Source of the DNA: Sphagnum compactum
Taxonomy: Eukaryota > Bryophyta > Sphagnopsida > Sphagnales
Direction of reading: 5' to 3'
Assembly: GCA_965153455.1 (NCBI GenBank)
Contig: OZ234494.1
Location: 16,430,001 to 16,494,000 of the forward strand
DNA length: 64,000 nucleotides
The notes under the pieces are model-generated. The model saw only the letters and a program-made list of their open reading frames with translations, had not been told where the DNA came from and did not search any database. Shown one piece after another: positions 36,301 to 49,114 of this stretch (the first letter of the stretch is position 1; each line of letters opens with the position of its first letter). A program made the position numbers and the translations under genes.

Positions 36301-39300
36301 TATTACAAACTTGTATGAGTGCCTTTTTTAATGAACAACTGGTCAACAAAAAAAAATTGGGCGTTGTGACAAGCTCTGAAAAAAGTGCAATGTCAAAGTT
36401 TCAATCATGCATGGCTGTTAAACCCATCTCTACCCTATCCAAGCTCTACATACATAGTACAAGAGATTACTCAAGCAAGGAAGGGGTGAATCCCCCCCCC
36501 ACCCCTTCTTCACATCTGCGACAAATTCATAATCCACAAAGCCAGGGTCATGTTTGTGTTGGTAGGGTTTTTTTCTTGATAAACTGTGCCCTTTTATACC
36601 TGGCAAAGGATAGAATGAACTCATGTCACGTGGGATATGCAGTGCATATAGTGCACATAGTGCACATGCAGACTAAACTTATTGCCTTTGCATGCAAGGC
36701 ATCTGAAAGCCTTTTTTTTTTTCTTTAGCTCTAATGAAACACTAATGAAAGCCCACTTATCACTAGAATACAAAAGAATACAAAAGAACATATCCATTTA
36801 GACAGTAATGAATCACAACCCATTTTGATTGATTCTTTGTCAATCATTGAGCACTGTGATAGACCATTGACCCCTGGCAATCCAAGCACTTTGGATAAGG
36901 ATGCATTTTCAAGTTTCCACTACTAGCCTCCTGGCACAAAACACAAAACCCCAAAAACAAGACCCCAAAAAAAATCCAGCCTTGGAAAAGTCCCCTTTGG
37001 ATTGTTCAAAAGTGGTGGTGTCACAGCTTGGGTATAATCAGTCTCCTCTTCATTCATGGATGAGAGACATCCATGAGGAGGAAGGAGCCAACCCAGGTGT
37101 TCTCTGTCCATGAAGTTACTGCTTCTGACTTGCCCTTATTTTTATGCAGGAGTTTGCAAAACTTTGGAGCATCAAGTCTTTTTTTTCCCTTAAATTTTTT
37201 TTTTTTTTTTAGGGGCACAAATGAAGAAATTCATTGTGAAGATTGGAACATCAAGTTGGATTCACAAAAGTGTCAGTGTGGATTGTGGTGGGGAGGTTGC
37301 TTGACTGAGCACATGAAAACAAAAACAAGCATTATCCTGTACAGTTTGCACAGAGCTCAGTGAAATATGGACAGATGAGATATTGTTATAAACTATAAGT
37401 AAGTAGGCCCATTGGGGATGGGGGGGGTGGGGGGGGGGGCATAAATGCTCAAGGCCAAAGAAAGGGTCCCCCAACCCTTTGCCATTTGTTTACAAATTTC
37501 CCCACCACAACCCATGCTTGCTCAAATAGATGCAAGTAGACAATAAGGCTCCCAACAACCACACCTCAAAATTCTCATGCCTCAAAATTTCATCCAAATT
37601 GTGTGGGTCCTCCAGGAGGATAGAATGTCTAGTCTACTACTACACCTTGGCATTGTTCACATCCAGGTGGATGGTAGTCCTGGTTTGTTGTGCTTGAGCC
37701 AATGTTTCCACCTGGTGGTGAATTTCACAACGGATGTGGGACACTTCGATCAAGGCTGGAGAAAGAGTCCCCTGACCACAATTTTGGCAGTTTGCTACTC
37801 TCTCATTCTATGCCGACTTGTTTGCAATCCCACCACCACCTGCCAGGCCGCACAATTAATATGCAATTGCAACCACGGGTCTAACTACGAATACGACACA
37901 AAACAACCCCACCTCCAGTCCAAGTCTCACACCCAAATATATATCTATAAAAGGGTGGCCAGTGCCATAACAAAATGTTAGTAGGTTGGAACTTGGAATT
38001 AGTGTTGGGCGGCCGTTCTTCACTTTTATGAAAGAACCTCCAGTTCCCGTTCTCAAAGAAAAATTGGGACGGTTCCAGTTCTGGGTCTGGTTCTTAAAAT
38101 CAAACATTCTGCCTTTGGTTTGGGAATTCAGACCCGGTTCCAGTTTGGTTTCAGGTAACCTGGACTAGAACCGACAATTAACTGCTGGTTACCCTCTGAT
38201 TAGCCCCCATTCTACTCTCTCTCTCTCTCTCTTTTTCAAAAATTCTGGTTTCAGTTCCAGTTTTGATCCTAAACGTAAATGGAACTGGGAACTGCCCAGT
38301 TCCCAGTTCGTGAACTGGTTCTGAAATTTTGACCCGATTGGTGCTTACTAACTGGAACTGGAACTGGTGGTTCTAACCAGTCAAACTGGTTACCTGCCTA
38401 ACATTCGTTGCAACTTGGCATTGTTTAGAACTAGATTTCTAGTGGGTGCAGATGTTTTGTGTAGGGTAAGGACCTGGACCCAAACTGGGAATCAGGGCCA
38501 CTCACAAGGTGGGTGATGAGCATGGGACTTGACTTCCCAAAACAGCCCTATCGGAGTGCCTTTCACCATGTGAAGACTTTCACTTCAAAATAAATGGATA
38601 GTTTTGATTCATTTGAGAAAAGAATAGGCCCTTCCTTTAATATTAAGGCCAGGGGTGACAGATTATGTCATTTTCTTGATCACATTATATGAGAGAATCT
38701 TCCAATGATGATCATCAACTCATAATAGTGACCACAATGTGTCTGTTGAAGATGAATGGATGAATTTTTAAAGAATGGATGAATCTGTCCTCCCCTTAAT
38801 GTCATAGAATAGGCTTGCTGTTGCCCATTATGTTGGGTGTGCCCCTAGCTCTTCCTAACAGGCTCATTGGTGCCTTACCCAAGGTAATGGCCATGGGCTT
38901 GACCATTCCATATTACGTAGCATTCTTTTGAATGGATTGTTGTTATTCCACCTCCTTTTCAATCTGCAACTCAATGGGCCAGAGTGAACCGGCCAACGGT
39001 TCCGTTGGACTGGTGCAGTCATGGGGGCTGGTTCACTCAAGCCAACTCAATGGACTCTTCTCCTATGCAGCATAGGTACTGATCCTCTCTCAATCAGTTG
39101 TATCATGGTTCGGACACACACTCTTGTTTCATGTTTCATTATATAAAACTTACAGCTCTAATGTTCTGCAATATTTCAGGTTTTTACATACTTGACGAGC
39201 TGTTTATTTTCTGATTTATTCATACTCTAGCCTTCACTTGGGTTGCTGCCTATACAATGTCTTTGATATACATATGTTGTTTCTTAGCTGAAATTTTTAG

Positions 39301-39804
39301 GTTTGTCATCTTTAATAAAGCACTTTTGTTGACAAGTCGAATGTAGTTTTGACAACTGAACTATGGGTCTTTCTGTAAATCGGAAAGCAGTACTGCAATT
39401 TATAGTGAATGGGTTTAAGGTTTAAGAATAACTTGCGTGATAACATACCTAGATGAAATATCCGGGTAGGTTATTATTTTAAAGGTTTAAATACTGATAA
39501 TTTATTTGGATCAAAATTTTAACATCTACTTAGGTTATCAGATTTTGAAATTTCAATAATAAAGAATTAAGGTTCTTCTCAACTATTATAACTTTATGTA
39601 CCTAGCCATGCAAGTTAATAACCAGTTATCAAAAATTTCAAAAATCGAGTGATAGGTTATTAATAATTGGGTTGATAACCAGATTAATAATTGAGTCTTT
39701 CCTCAATAATCAGACAACATTGAAATAACTTTATTTGAGCCCTAATTGTTGATGAAAGCATTAATGATTTATTGGTAGCTTAAACTAAGTCAAGTATAAA
39801 AAGT
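36301..39804. other. Intergenic DNA with low-complexity patches
   Basis: No gene recognised. It contains a G-run at 37421-37439, a (TC)n microsatellite at 38215-38232, and a dense patch of 'cagttcc/ggaactg' motifs at 37990-38400. The short frames show no domain. Confidence 0.5.
37990..38400. repeat. Cluster of 'GGTTCCAGTT / GGAACTGG' motifs
   Basis: A degenerate array in which CAGTTCC-type words and their complements recur on both strands, for example 'ggttccagtt' at 38070 and 38134, 'aactgggaactg' at 38284 and 'aactggaactggaactgg' at 38350. Several adjacent copies can pair into short hairpins. Confidence 0.6.
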
Positions 39805-40120
39805 GTAAGGTAAAGTCCAAGGGCGGGGTCATTTCCAAAATAAGGGGCCTAGGACAATGTTGTAGTTGAGTTTGGCTTAGTATTATGGGAATGTCCCCCC
39901 ACTTGTGAGTTTTACCCATTGGAAAGCACCAAACGAAGATCATCATGAACATAAACATATGTAGATCATGAGGTGAAGGATGGAACGATTCTTACTCCTA
40001 CTCCTTTCAAATGGGAGGGATCAGAGGATGGGAAGGATTCTTACTCCTACTCCTTTAGAATGGGAGGAATCAAAGGATGGGAAGGATTCTTACTCCTACT
40101 CCTTTAGAGTTGGGAGGGAT
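39805..40120. repeat. Dispersed repeat family D, copy 1, with 48-50 bp tandem units
   Basis: Resembles 61385-61590 in 'ggaatgtccccc', 'cttgt', 'gatcatgaggtg' and 'aaggatgg' spaced in the same order. Within it, three tandem units of 48-50 bp built on 'gattcttactcctactcctt' run from about 39978 to 40110 and create a short meaningless frame. Confidence 0.6.
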
Positions 40121-41829
40121 CTCGTATCTACTTATATTTATCTACAGGTGTGCAAATCACTCAAAACTCTTAAAGAGCAGACATGATATCCGTCCTCTCT
40201 TTTCTAGGAGGGATACTTATGCGTGCCAGATACCCTTCAAAAACACTTAGGAAATTTTCTCTGATTGCGGTTACAAGAGTATATAAGTTGTGGCCTGTGA
40301 ACATGAAACCTGCAAAGCTGGAATAGCCTGGAAGTCCAGGTTTCATTAAGCTCGGAGTTTTTCTTCCAAGTAGTGTCTGTACTATATGACCTTTTTTGTC
40401 CAGTGGATTGGCCACAGATTTGGCAACAAGCTGCAGCTTGGGGATGATGATATATTCAGGTGTTCTCCATTTGGGTTTTTTCTTTTAGCACAAAAGGAAA
40501 GTGAGCTGTTGTCTCCATAGGTGTCTTATGTTGTGAACAGTTGTTGAGGTTGAATGAAAACCCTATCTGTACACACTAGAGTTTGAAATTGTACTCTCTC
40601 ATTACAAGGACAGAGTAAAGTAGCACCCACCAGCTCACCATACATCATGAATGGTGTGTAGACTGGAAACCCATTTGTGTTGTATTCTTGTCTCATAGCT
40701 AACCATGGTGACTATCTTTGTTTTAACTATTCACAAGCATCTATCTACCTAGTAGCCACCAAGTGTGCCTTGCCCACTTACTTACTTACCTATCTACATA
40801 GTAACCTTTTACATTCCCTGATTACTTACGTACTTAACACCTAAGTAAGCAGGAGAAGGGGGAAGTAGGAGGGTTTGCACAATGGAAGTTTGAATTAAGA
40901 CAGTTGATTTTGAGTGCAAGGGGAGGATGTGGGGGTGTTCAGGAAGGAATTTAAATGGTACTTGTACTAAAATGGCTAATACACCCCCCTTACATGTCAC
41001 ATTTCTTGATCTTGCTTGGATACTGTAAACTAGGGTCAGTTTTCACATTGACAAAACGAATTATTTTATTTTTTCAAAAAATCACTTCATTTTTAAAATT
41101 TGAAATTATTATCATTTTCATGATTTACTATGATATTGTCATATGAGTAATGAAATTATTCAAAGTGTAACCTATGTTAATTGTAATGATTTTCAACATC
41201 TCAACTTCATGTTTTCACAAAAATTCATTTCACTATTTTCAGGATTATTTAATGACAAAACTGACCTTAGGGTAAGGTAATAGATGTGGGAAATCTGCCA
41301 TGATAGCATGTGAATTTCACATATTGAATGCACAATCAATACAGGAAATGATAGGGTTGTCGACTAATAATGTAATAAACTTAGGCTCCATGCTACTATG
41401 CATTATAAGTTACAATAATTGATGGCAAAAATGAATTAATCTTGTGAAAATAAGTTCCACTCGAATCAAAATATTAATGACATTGCATTAAAAAAAGAAA
41501 TGGATTGAAAATGGATTTCAATTCAATTGAAAAGAAATAGGATGCAAATTGGTGAAGAAGGTATTGAAAATATTTTTATGCATATGGTGTTGGAAAAATA
41601 TATAAATAAATAAATTTGAAAAGACAACTTTCCATGCTTCTTTAATTGGGAATGAACTAAACATATTCCAATTTGAAACTATTCAAATGACAACTTACAA
41701 TTTAGGGAAGTTAAAGTTGTCCTATTTAAACCAACTTCAATGAATCATGGTCACTGGAATTATATATTTTATTTATTTATTTAATAACTAATCAAATAAC
41801 TAACCAACACCTCATTTTACACTATATTT
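40121..41829. other. Intergenic AT-rich DNA
   Basis: No gene recognised. Confidence 0.5.
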
Positions 41830-42020
41830 TGATGTTGGCATAACTTAGTTATTATAAAATTTTCAGGTTTTGTTAAGGCGTTCCCTTCATCCAAAGTTTG
41901 AAGTAATTCAAGCAAAATATGAAAAGGATCTTACACATTTGTTTTTAGCAAGCTCAAAGGAAATACATTGGAGATTCGTCATGATTTTGGGAGATCCAAT
42001 TGGTAGGCTACCTTTCCTGA
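41830..42020 (-). pseudogene. Ty3/gypsy integrase C-terminal fragment
   Basis: This segment matches 46985-47190, where the minus strand encodes an integrase C-terminus and chromodomain linker (SWQIQNLFHVSLL-like). It carries stop codons. It joins at about 42020 to sequence of the same element in the opposite orientation, which marks an inversion breakpoint. Confidence 0.6.
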
Positions 42021-43240
42021 TTTTTGTCATTGAAGACAATGACCTTTTTTTTCGGAGGGGAGCATGTTAATGACCAAATGAGGTGATGAACGGATGTAAA
42101 AAACTATTGACGAAATTTTGAAACAGGAGGTGGCATGGCATCTATAAATTTACCTAGGATGTGGCAAGCATTTAGAAGCTTAAACACAATAGAACATGCA
42201 TGAAGGGGAGTATGGAGGATAAAGGAGGGTAGGTTAAAGAAAAACATTTTGATTTTTTGGTTTGGCTATTGTCGCAACCCTACTTTGAGAGAGTGTGAGG
42301 ATGAGACTCACACTCCCGAAATGGGGACTTGGGAGTCCTCTGGGACTCCCAAAACTTCAGAGTTCAATTGCAGGGGTCAAATCAGTTCGCATTAGGGTGT
42401 TCTTTACATCATTAGAAAGTTATCGAAGTGTAGATGTCGAAAATGGGCTCGCATGAGCCATTTGGACATCTGTAGCACAAGTTATGGCAAAAAGAAAGGT
42501 CGGGAGTCAAACGGGCAGTTTGACTCCCGACCATTAAAAGTCGGGAATTGACCCGACCCCGATGCATGTAGGCAGAGTGCGACACGTCGTTGGAAAGCTT
42601 TCGACGAGAGCTACAAGTTTGCTTTAAACCTCATCGAAGGTCTGAGCAAAAAGTTATGATTTCACAAAGTTACGAGAGTCCAAAGCGGGACAGTTTCGGG
42701 ACTCTTCCTTAGGAGCCCCGGGACAAAATGCCATTCGGATGGAGGTGCCGCGGAGAGGCGCAGAGAATACTATATGGGGGAAGGTGGTGGCTTCCCCCGA
42801 GTCCGGGCTGTGGTGAATCTTGTGAGTCTAGAGTCGCCCGTGGCTTGTCCTAGCACTAAAGGTGCTCCAGAAAGTGATCTAACAAACTTGTTGGTTTGTT
42901 TGATGCAGATTCGAATGAGTAACTAAAAGCTTGTCACTCTTCCTAGTCCCATCCCGGAACTTCAGCACACCCCTCTACCCCTTTTAGTGATGAGAGCTAG
43001 GAACGTGCCCCGAGTTCCTCACAATTTCGTTGTTTGAGTAACTTAGACCCGTCTTGGGTCTAACTAGGAACTTGGGAGCGCGTCAGCTACGAAGATTAGA
43101 GAGAAGCAATAGAGTAGAGCGCTTCCACATTCGTGGTTTGGTGGTGAAAGCCATACTTTGTGTTCATATTTGTGAAAAAATAAAGAGGCACAATGTGTGA
43201 GATTTTTGTTGTGTTATTTGGTTAGTAGGTTGCAAAACAG
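42021..43240 (+). mobile_element. LTR family B fragment, interrupted by solo LTR A
   Basis: The LTR starts TGTTAATGACC at about 42065, continues to 42269 ('ttggtttggctat') and resumes at 43086 ('gctacgaagattagagag'), following the uninterrupted copies at 45320-45930 (+) and 46230-46858 (-). Similarity is lost after about 43240, so the copy is truncated. Confidence 0.75.
42270..43085 (+). mobile_element. Solo LTR, family A (copy 2)
   Basis: 816 bp beginning TGTCGCAACCC and ending GCGCGTCA. It is flanked by GCTAT (42265-42269) and GCTAC (43086-43090), a 5-bp target duplication with one mismatch. No internal retrotransposon region is present, so it is a solo LTR left by recombination. It sits inside an LTR of family B and is therefore the younger insertion. 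Confidence 0.85.
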
Positions 43241-43439
43241 GTGCTTATGTGAAAGTCTAAGCTTATGAAAATTTATCCTCACATGTGGGAGTCCATTTTA
43301 TTGCAACATTCCCTTTTAATAATTCAATCAACGGGGCTGAAATCTTGGAGAAGGATTTAATGAACTTTCTATAAAACCCTACAAGGCTTTAAAACCCCTT
43401 CAAGTTTGTTCGATCGCTTGGGGTGGGCCAATCAACCAT

Positions 43440-44226
43440 GGATTATATATTTTTAGGGTCAACTAACATGCCATCCCTAGATACAATAAATCCCAAGTAT
43501 TCCACTTGGGAGGAAAAAACTCAAACTTACTCAATTTTGCATATAATTTATTTTTTCTTAATATTTGTAACACATGTCAAAAATGTTCTTCATATTTTGT
43601 TACTAACTTTGAATATACTAATATGTCATCCATAAATACCATCACAAATTTCTTGATGTATTTTCAAAATAACGTGTTCATTAGACACATAAAAATAGCC
43701 AGGGCATTAGTCAGGCCAAATGGCATGACTAAAATTTGTAATGCCCAAATTGAGTTTGAAAAGCCATCTTATAAATATCCATTTTTAAAATTTTGATTTG
43801 ATGATACCCACTACATATATATTTTTTGAAAATACTTGTGTTCCACACAAGTAATCAAATAGATCATTGGTATGGGCAACAAAAATTTATTCTTTATAGT
43901 GAGCTTGTTTAACCAACGATAGTCCACACACATTCTTACGGTACCATCTTTTTTTTTTAAAAACAACATTCCCCCCCCCCGCCCCCCTCCCCCCATGGAG
44001 ACTTGCTAAGTTGGATATACCCGTTCTCAAGGATGTCTTTTATTTGGGCCTCTAGTTCATCAATTTCCAATAAGGAATGTCGATAAAGGACGTGGGAAAT
44101 TAGGGCAACTCCTGGGGTCAATTCTATAACATGGTCAACCTCTCTTTCTAGGAGTAATCTAGATAATTTTTCAGGGAATACATCCAAGAATTCCTGAAGA
44201 CCTTTCATATTATTCCTAACCCCCAT
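43440..44226 (-). pseudogene. Ty3/gypsy reverse transcriptase fragment
   Basis: Read on the minus strand. The 5' part (44226-43970) has LQEFLDVFPEKL, REVDHVIELTPG and [13 protein letters not shown]. The next part (to about 43810) has [20 protein letters not shown] and [11 protein letters not shown]. Around 43740-43600 there is FGLTNALAIF and then the catalytic-loop region MVFMDDILVYSK. This order is diagnostic of gypsy polyproteins just before and across the RT palm. Frames are broken, and a C/G homopolymer of about 24 bp at 43971-43994 interrupts it. It lies between LTR remnants with no intact element around it. Confidence 0.85.
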
Positions 44227-44579
44227 AGTTATTGTATTAACTTCTTAATTCCCCCTAGGGTTCTCATGCACACTTACCAAATAATATTGTCCCCCTTCCT
44301 TAAGCCTCTTTTTCCTTGAATACTTGAAAGCAATGGGGAATTGGGAAGTGGCCTCATACCTATCAAACAAAAAGTCAAGCCACTAGGAAAGGTCCCATTC
44401 ACTAAATAATCAAGACACCCAACCTTAGCTTCCATTTGTCCCAACTAGTCCACGCTTGCACACTACCCATGCGTCCACTAAGTCCAACCCCTAATGCTTA
44501 AAATGACATTGTACATGCTTCTCGGCCAAACTTGGAAATCAATGTAAGTTTCTAATCCTAGAAAGTGTACTAACACATT

Positions 44580-45320
44580 TTTCATGAAAAGATTTGTAGA
44601 AAACCACACTATAAAAATCCACTCTCAAAAAGAGGTACTATAAAATTCATTCATGCAAACTTTACTCATTATCCCACTGCCTCTAGACCCTTCTTTTAGT
44701 AACAAGCCACTTTAATGGCTTATTACCCCCCAATCCACAAAAGGGGACTATTATCTTCCTTTGCAAATTTGCTTTCAAATTCTAAAGAGCTATTATCCGG
44801 GATTTGGGGTCTTGAATGTGCTTTTTCCAACTCAACTTGTCCTCACCAACTCCTTATTGTTTGACTTAGTTAAAATGTACTACAACACACCCAAAGGACT
44901 ACCTCTACAACCAAAAATTCTCCAAACTTCCTTCTTTTTTCTTTATTTCCAATCAAAACCAAGTACATCAAGAGGTGCGAATTTACCACCCAATCACAAA
45001 AGTGAGAGGGCATCTACGAAAAATTCTTCATTAACTATTTCTCTCTATTTTTAAGGAGCTCAAGAAAAGAATGACAAACTTATGAGCTCTTTCCTCTTGC
45101 TCTTGATCCTATAGCCCTCCTCACATTTTCCCTCATGCCTCACTAGTCTATTATTAGCAACTTTCTAACTCTATAAAACTTACAGACTACACCTCCTAGG
45201 TCTCCATCATTTGTTCGCATGTGCTCCCATCACAATTCCCAGGTTGTCCCCTATCACTATTGAGAGGATTGTTACATTGCCCACCTCTCAAAAATTGGGT
45301 ATTGTCTTCAATACCCTTAT
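44580..45320 (-). mobile_element. LTR family C, inverted copy with end of internal region
   Basis: On the minus strand, 45320-45277 matches the last bases before the 3' LTR of the element at 49115 ('gacaatacccaattttt-gagaggtgg'). The LTR then begins TGTAACAATCCT at 45276 and follows the plus copy at 49115-49815 through 'aggtgtagtttgtaa...agagttagaaagttgctaataatagacta', diverging at about 44580. Confidence 0.8.
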
Positions 45321-45930
45321 CTGTAAATTTACCTAGGATGTGGCAAACATTTAAAAGTTTAGCCACAACGGAACATGCACGGGGAGAATGTGGAAGATAA
45401 AAGAGACTAGGCTAGAAGATAACATTTTGTTTTTTGGCTTAGCTAGGAAGATTAGAAAGAAGCAATAGAGCAGAACGCTTCCATGCTCATGGTTTGGTGG
45501 TGAAAGCCATGCTTTGTGTTCATATTTGTAAAGAAGTAAAAAGGCACAATGTGTGTGAAATTTCTATTGTATTATTTGGTTAGTAGGTTGCAAAATAGGT
45601 GTCATTCTAGGTTCGTTGAATTCTAATTTGTTGTAAGAAAGTTGCTACAAGAGGTAGTTATAAAGATGGTTTATGAAATTTAAATGTCTTGGATTGTGAT
45701 GGCGTTGTAAGTGGTTGAAGTTGTGTGGGTGACGAAGGAAGAAGAACAAGTGCGAGAATTCTTGTGGGGTGTAGGTAAATAGTAGGCCACTTTAGTGGAT
45801 TGTAGTTTTTATAAAAAAACCTCTCTGTTTAGCCAACAAGTCCACAAAAGTGGTTGGTTTAAGAAATCCATGTCGAGGTGGTTTTCTTAATCTTTTTAAT
45901 ATCTTCTTGTGATTGACATATTAGGATAAT
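45321..45930 (+). mobile_element. LTR family B fragment (plus orientation)
   Basis: Begins inside the LTR at 'tgtaaatttacctaggatgtgg' and runs to about 45930 ('gtggttttcttaat'). It matches the reverse complement of 46230-46805 and the parts of 42120-43240 outside solo LTR A. Confidence 0.75.
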
Positions 45931-46029
45931 GAAAGTAAAAGGGACTTAACATTTCGTATGAAAGCATAAAATATTTGACCACCCAACCTAATTTAAGTAG
46001 AAGGTAATGTAGCTGAATGGAAAGATTAT

Positions 46030-46150
46030 AGTGATTTGATTTTGGTCAGTCGATGCATTATATAAAGGGCAAGGAAAATGTTGTGGCTGGTGCCCTTTCC
46101 CGTCATCCTTTGGTTAATGTCATTTCCATGGTTAAAAATACCATGATGTA
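46030..46150 (+). pseudogene. Gypsy RNase H C-terminal fragment
   Basis: Reads YIKGKENVVAGALSRHPLVNV, matching the 'YxxGKxNxVADALSR' signature that ends the RNase H domain of gypsy polyproteins. Only about 40 residues survive, between two inverted LTR B copies. Confidence 0.75.
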
Positions 46151-46229
46151 GGACATAAAAAAAATCATATTCAGGACTAATGGTTCAAGGAACCTTATGA
46201 GAACCTTGAAAAATATTAAGAAAATCGAT

Positions 46230-46858
46230 TCCACAAGGATTTCCTAAATTAGCCACTTTTGTGGATTGGTTGGCCAGATAGAGAAGTTTTTAAAAAAAAT
46301 TACAATCCACTTAAATGGCCTACTATTTACCTACACCCAACAAAAATTCCCACGCGTGTTCTTCTTCCTACATCACACACATGACTTTAACCACTTACAA
46401 TGCCATCACAATCCAAAACATTTAAACCTCATACACCATTTTTACAACTACCTTTTGCAACAACTTTCTTACAATAAACTAAAATTCAGCAAACTCAGAA
46501 CAACACTTATTTTACAACCTATTAACCAAATAACACAATAGAAATCTCACACACATTGTGCCTTTTTATTTCTTTACAAATATGAACACAAAGCATGGCT
46601 TTCACCACCCAACCACGAGTGTGGAAACGTTCTACACTATTGCTTCTTTCTAATATTCCTAGCCAAACCAAAAAACCAAAACGCTCTTTTTTAGCCTACC
46701 CTCCTTTATCCTCCATGTTTTCCCCTATGCATGTTTTGTTATGGCTAAGCTTTTAAATGTTTGCCACATCCTAGGTAAATTTACAAATGCCACCTCTTGT
46801 TTCAAAATTTCATCAACAATTCTTTACATCCATCCGTCACTTCATTTGGTCACTAACA
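46230..46858 (-). mobile_element. LTR family B, minus-strand copy
   Basis: On the minus strand it begins TGTTAGTGACC at 46858. It directly follows the end of the minus-strand chromodomain frame, so it is the 3' LTR of that element. It mirrors 45321-45930. Confidence 0.75.
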
Positions 46859-46864
46859 TGATCC

Positions 46865-47640
46865 CCCTCCAAAAAAAAAGGGTCATTGCTTCAATGACAA
46901 AAATCAAGAAAGTGAGCCTTAAATTATGTTTCATTTTCCCAAGTAGCTTGTTCAACATGATAATGTTTCCATTTTACCAACACCTCATTCCACATTTTAT
47001 TTTGATGTTGGTGTACCTTAGTTTTTAGAATTTGTTTGGGTTCTACTCAAGCGTTCCCGTCATTCAAAATTTGAGGAAATTCAGGCAAAATATGAAAAGG
47101 ATTTGACACATATTTGTTTAGCAAGCTTACATGGAACAGATTTTGGATTTGCCATGATTTTGGGAGCTTCAATTGGTAGGCTACCTTTCCAAAAAAATTG
47201 TTATGAGAAAGGGTCCACAAAATCTAAGAAATAATTTTTGGCATTTCCCTAGTTTTAGGCCACTCGTTGGGGCTTGACCCGTTAAAAGACCCAATCATTC
47301 ACTTCAAACTCTTGAGGGGTACAATTTTTATTTGTGTAAAATCTAGTTTAGTCTTGTGCACTTTGCATACTTTCTTTGACCAATCTTAAAATATGCCACA
47401 TAATGACTATCATTTGATTGATTCCCTCCACTTTAGAGGTGGGTGTTGAAATAGGAAGAGGAGTTAAACACTCTTGACCATAAAAACCATAAAATGGATT
47501 GGTTTTAATGGAGGAATGCCAACTTATATTATAAGCAAAATTCCACCATAAATAGGTATTGTTCCCATGATGCATGTTTATGCCCTACATAATTTCTTAA
47601 CATATCTTCCAATGAGGGCATATTCACAATCAAGGTACCC
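46865..47640 (-). pseudogene. Ty3/gypsy integrase C-terminus and chromodomain remnant (element B)
   Basis: Minus-strand order: LEDMLRNYVGHKHASWEQY and NISWHSSIKTNPFYGFYGQE (integrase core end, 47630-47400), then a region matching the integrase C-terminal barrel (SWQIQNLFHVSLLNKYVSNP), then a chromodomain (VLVKWKHYHVEQATWEN) close to 46900. Stops and frameshifts split it. It is followed by LTR B at 46858. Confidence 0.8.
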
Positions 47641-48438
47641 AAAAGGATGGTCTAATGGAAAAAGGACTGCAAAAGATTATTTTGAATTTTTATTACATTT
47701 ACTATTTCATGATATAGTGGATTAATATATGACTATAATTAAAATGATTTCATGTTAATTTAATAAAAATATCCAAGAATAGATTGGATATAATATTGAT
47801 GTCCTTTTGAATGCTTTTAAACAATTTGAATCCTTGTCTTAATTGTAATTTTCATCTTAAAGGAATAAAAAGGAATGTATTAAACAATGCAATTGACTTC
47901 AATTTTCTTTCATGGATAAGTAATGCATACATCTATGTTTAGCAATGTTCATATAATGCATTTGATTAAATAATGTAAGATATATATTTTTGAAAGCTAC
48001 AAAATCCATTTTGAAAGGACTACAAGCAAAATGATTCTTTTGTTTCTCCATTTGGTTGATTTTTTCTATTCACTAAGCTTGGAATTTATGGCCCTAGGTG
48101 TCGACAAAATGTGCAAGAAATTTTCATTCAAGGAAACATGTTAAGCTGTATATAACAACTTATGTATTCATTTTCTACATTTTCTAGTTTTTTAACAAAA
48201 TATTTATGCATAATTATAAACGGATGTGAAAAACCACCACCACCATGAAAATTATCATAATTTGAATTATCCAATATCTCTCATTTAAATTTATTCGATT
48301 TAAATTTTGTATTTGGAAGATAACAAAAACAAAACCCCTTGAATCTTGTGGTGAAAAATTGGTGTACCTTAATTGTGAATATGCCTATGATTTGTTTTTT
48401 ATGTTTGGGCATCTGTTTCAAGGTGACATCTTCATTTA

Positions 48439-49114
48439 ATGGAGTTTGTTTACAATGAAAATGCCCACGTTTCAATTGGGATGAACCCATTTCAAGTTAT
48501 GTATGGTCAAGATTGTTTCACATTGGCATCTGGGAATGTTTCCACAACTCAAGTGGAAACATTTGATCAGATGTTGAGCATTATGCAATTGGAACAAGAA
48601 AGTATTAAAGATTGTATGTTAAAAGCCCAAACAAGGGCCAAGACCTATGCTGATCAAGTAAGGTCCTTTAGGGAGCTTGAACTTGGGGATATGGTATTCC
48701 TCAAAGTGACCCCTAAGAAAAATCAATTAAGATTGGGAAAAGCTTTCCTCGAGATATTGTGGAGCCATTCCAAATTTTCAAGAAAGTTGGGACAATGGCT
48801 TATGAACTGGAATCACCAAGTGAATGGAGGATTCACAATGTGTTCCATGTGAATCTTTTGAGAAAATTTGTGTTTGACCCTAACAAACTTCTCCAAGACC
48901 TACCACAAGCTATGGTAGGAGAGATTGTAGCTAAATTGGAACATATTTTTAAAACACAAATGAAGAAAAAGGGGTCACATTCTTTCATAGAATATCTAAT
49001 AAAGTGGAAAGGATATTATCTTGATGTGTGACTTTGGAAAAGAAAGGAACACTCAAGAATTTTTCCAATTTTAAGGGTATTGAGGACAATACCCAATTCT
49101 TGAGAGGTGGACAA
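48439..49114 (+). pseudogene. Ty3/gypsy integrase C-terminus and chromodomain remnant (element C)
   Basis: First frame, 48439-48760: EFVYNENAHVSIGMNPFQVM, QTRAKTYADQVRSF, LELGDMVFLKVTP. After a frameshift near 48760 it continues in 48759-49031: GTMAYELESPSEWRIHNVFH, VNLLRKFV and the chromodomain core YLIKWKGYYLDV. It then runs as an eroded tail to 49114. This is the 3' end of a chromovirus polyprotein directly ahead of its LTR at 49115; the 5' half is missing. Confidence 0.85.
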
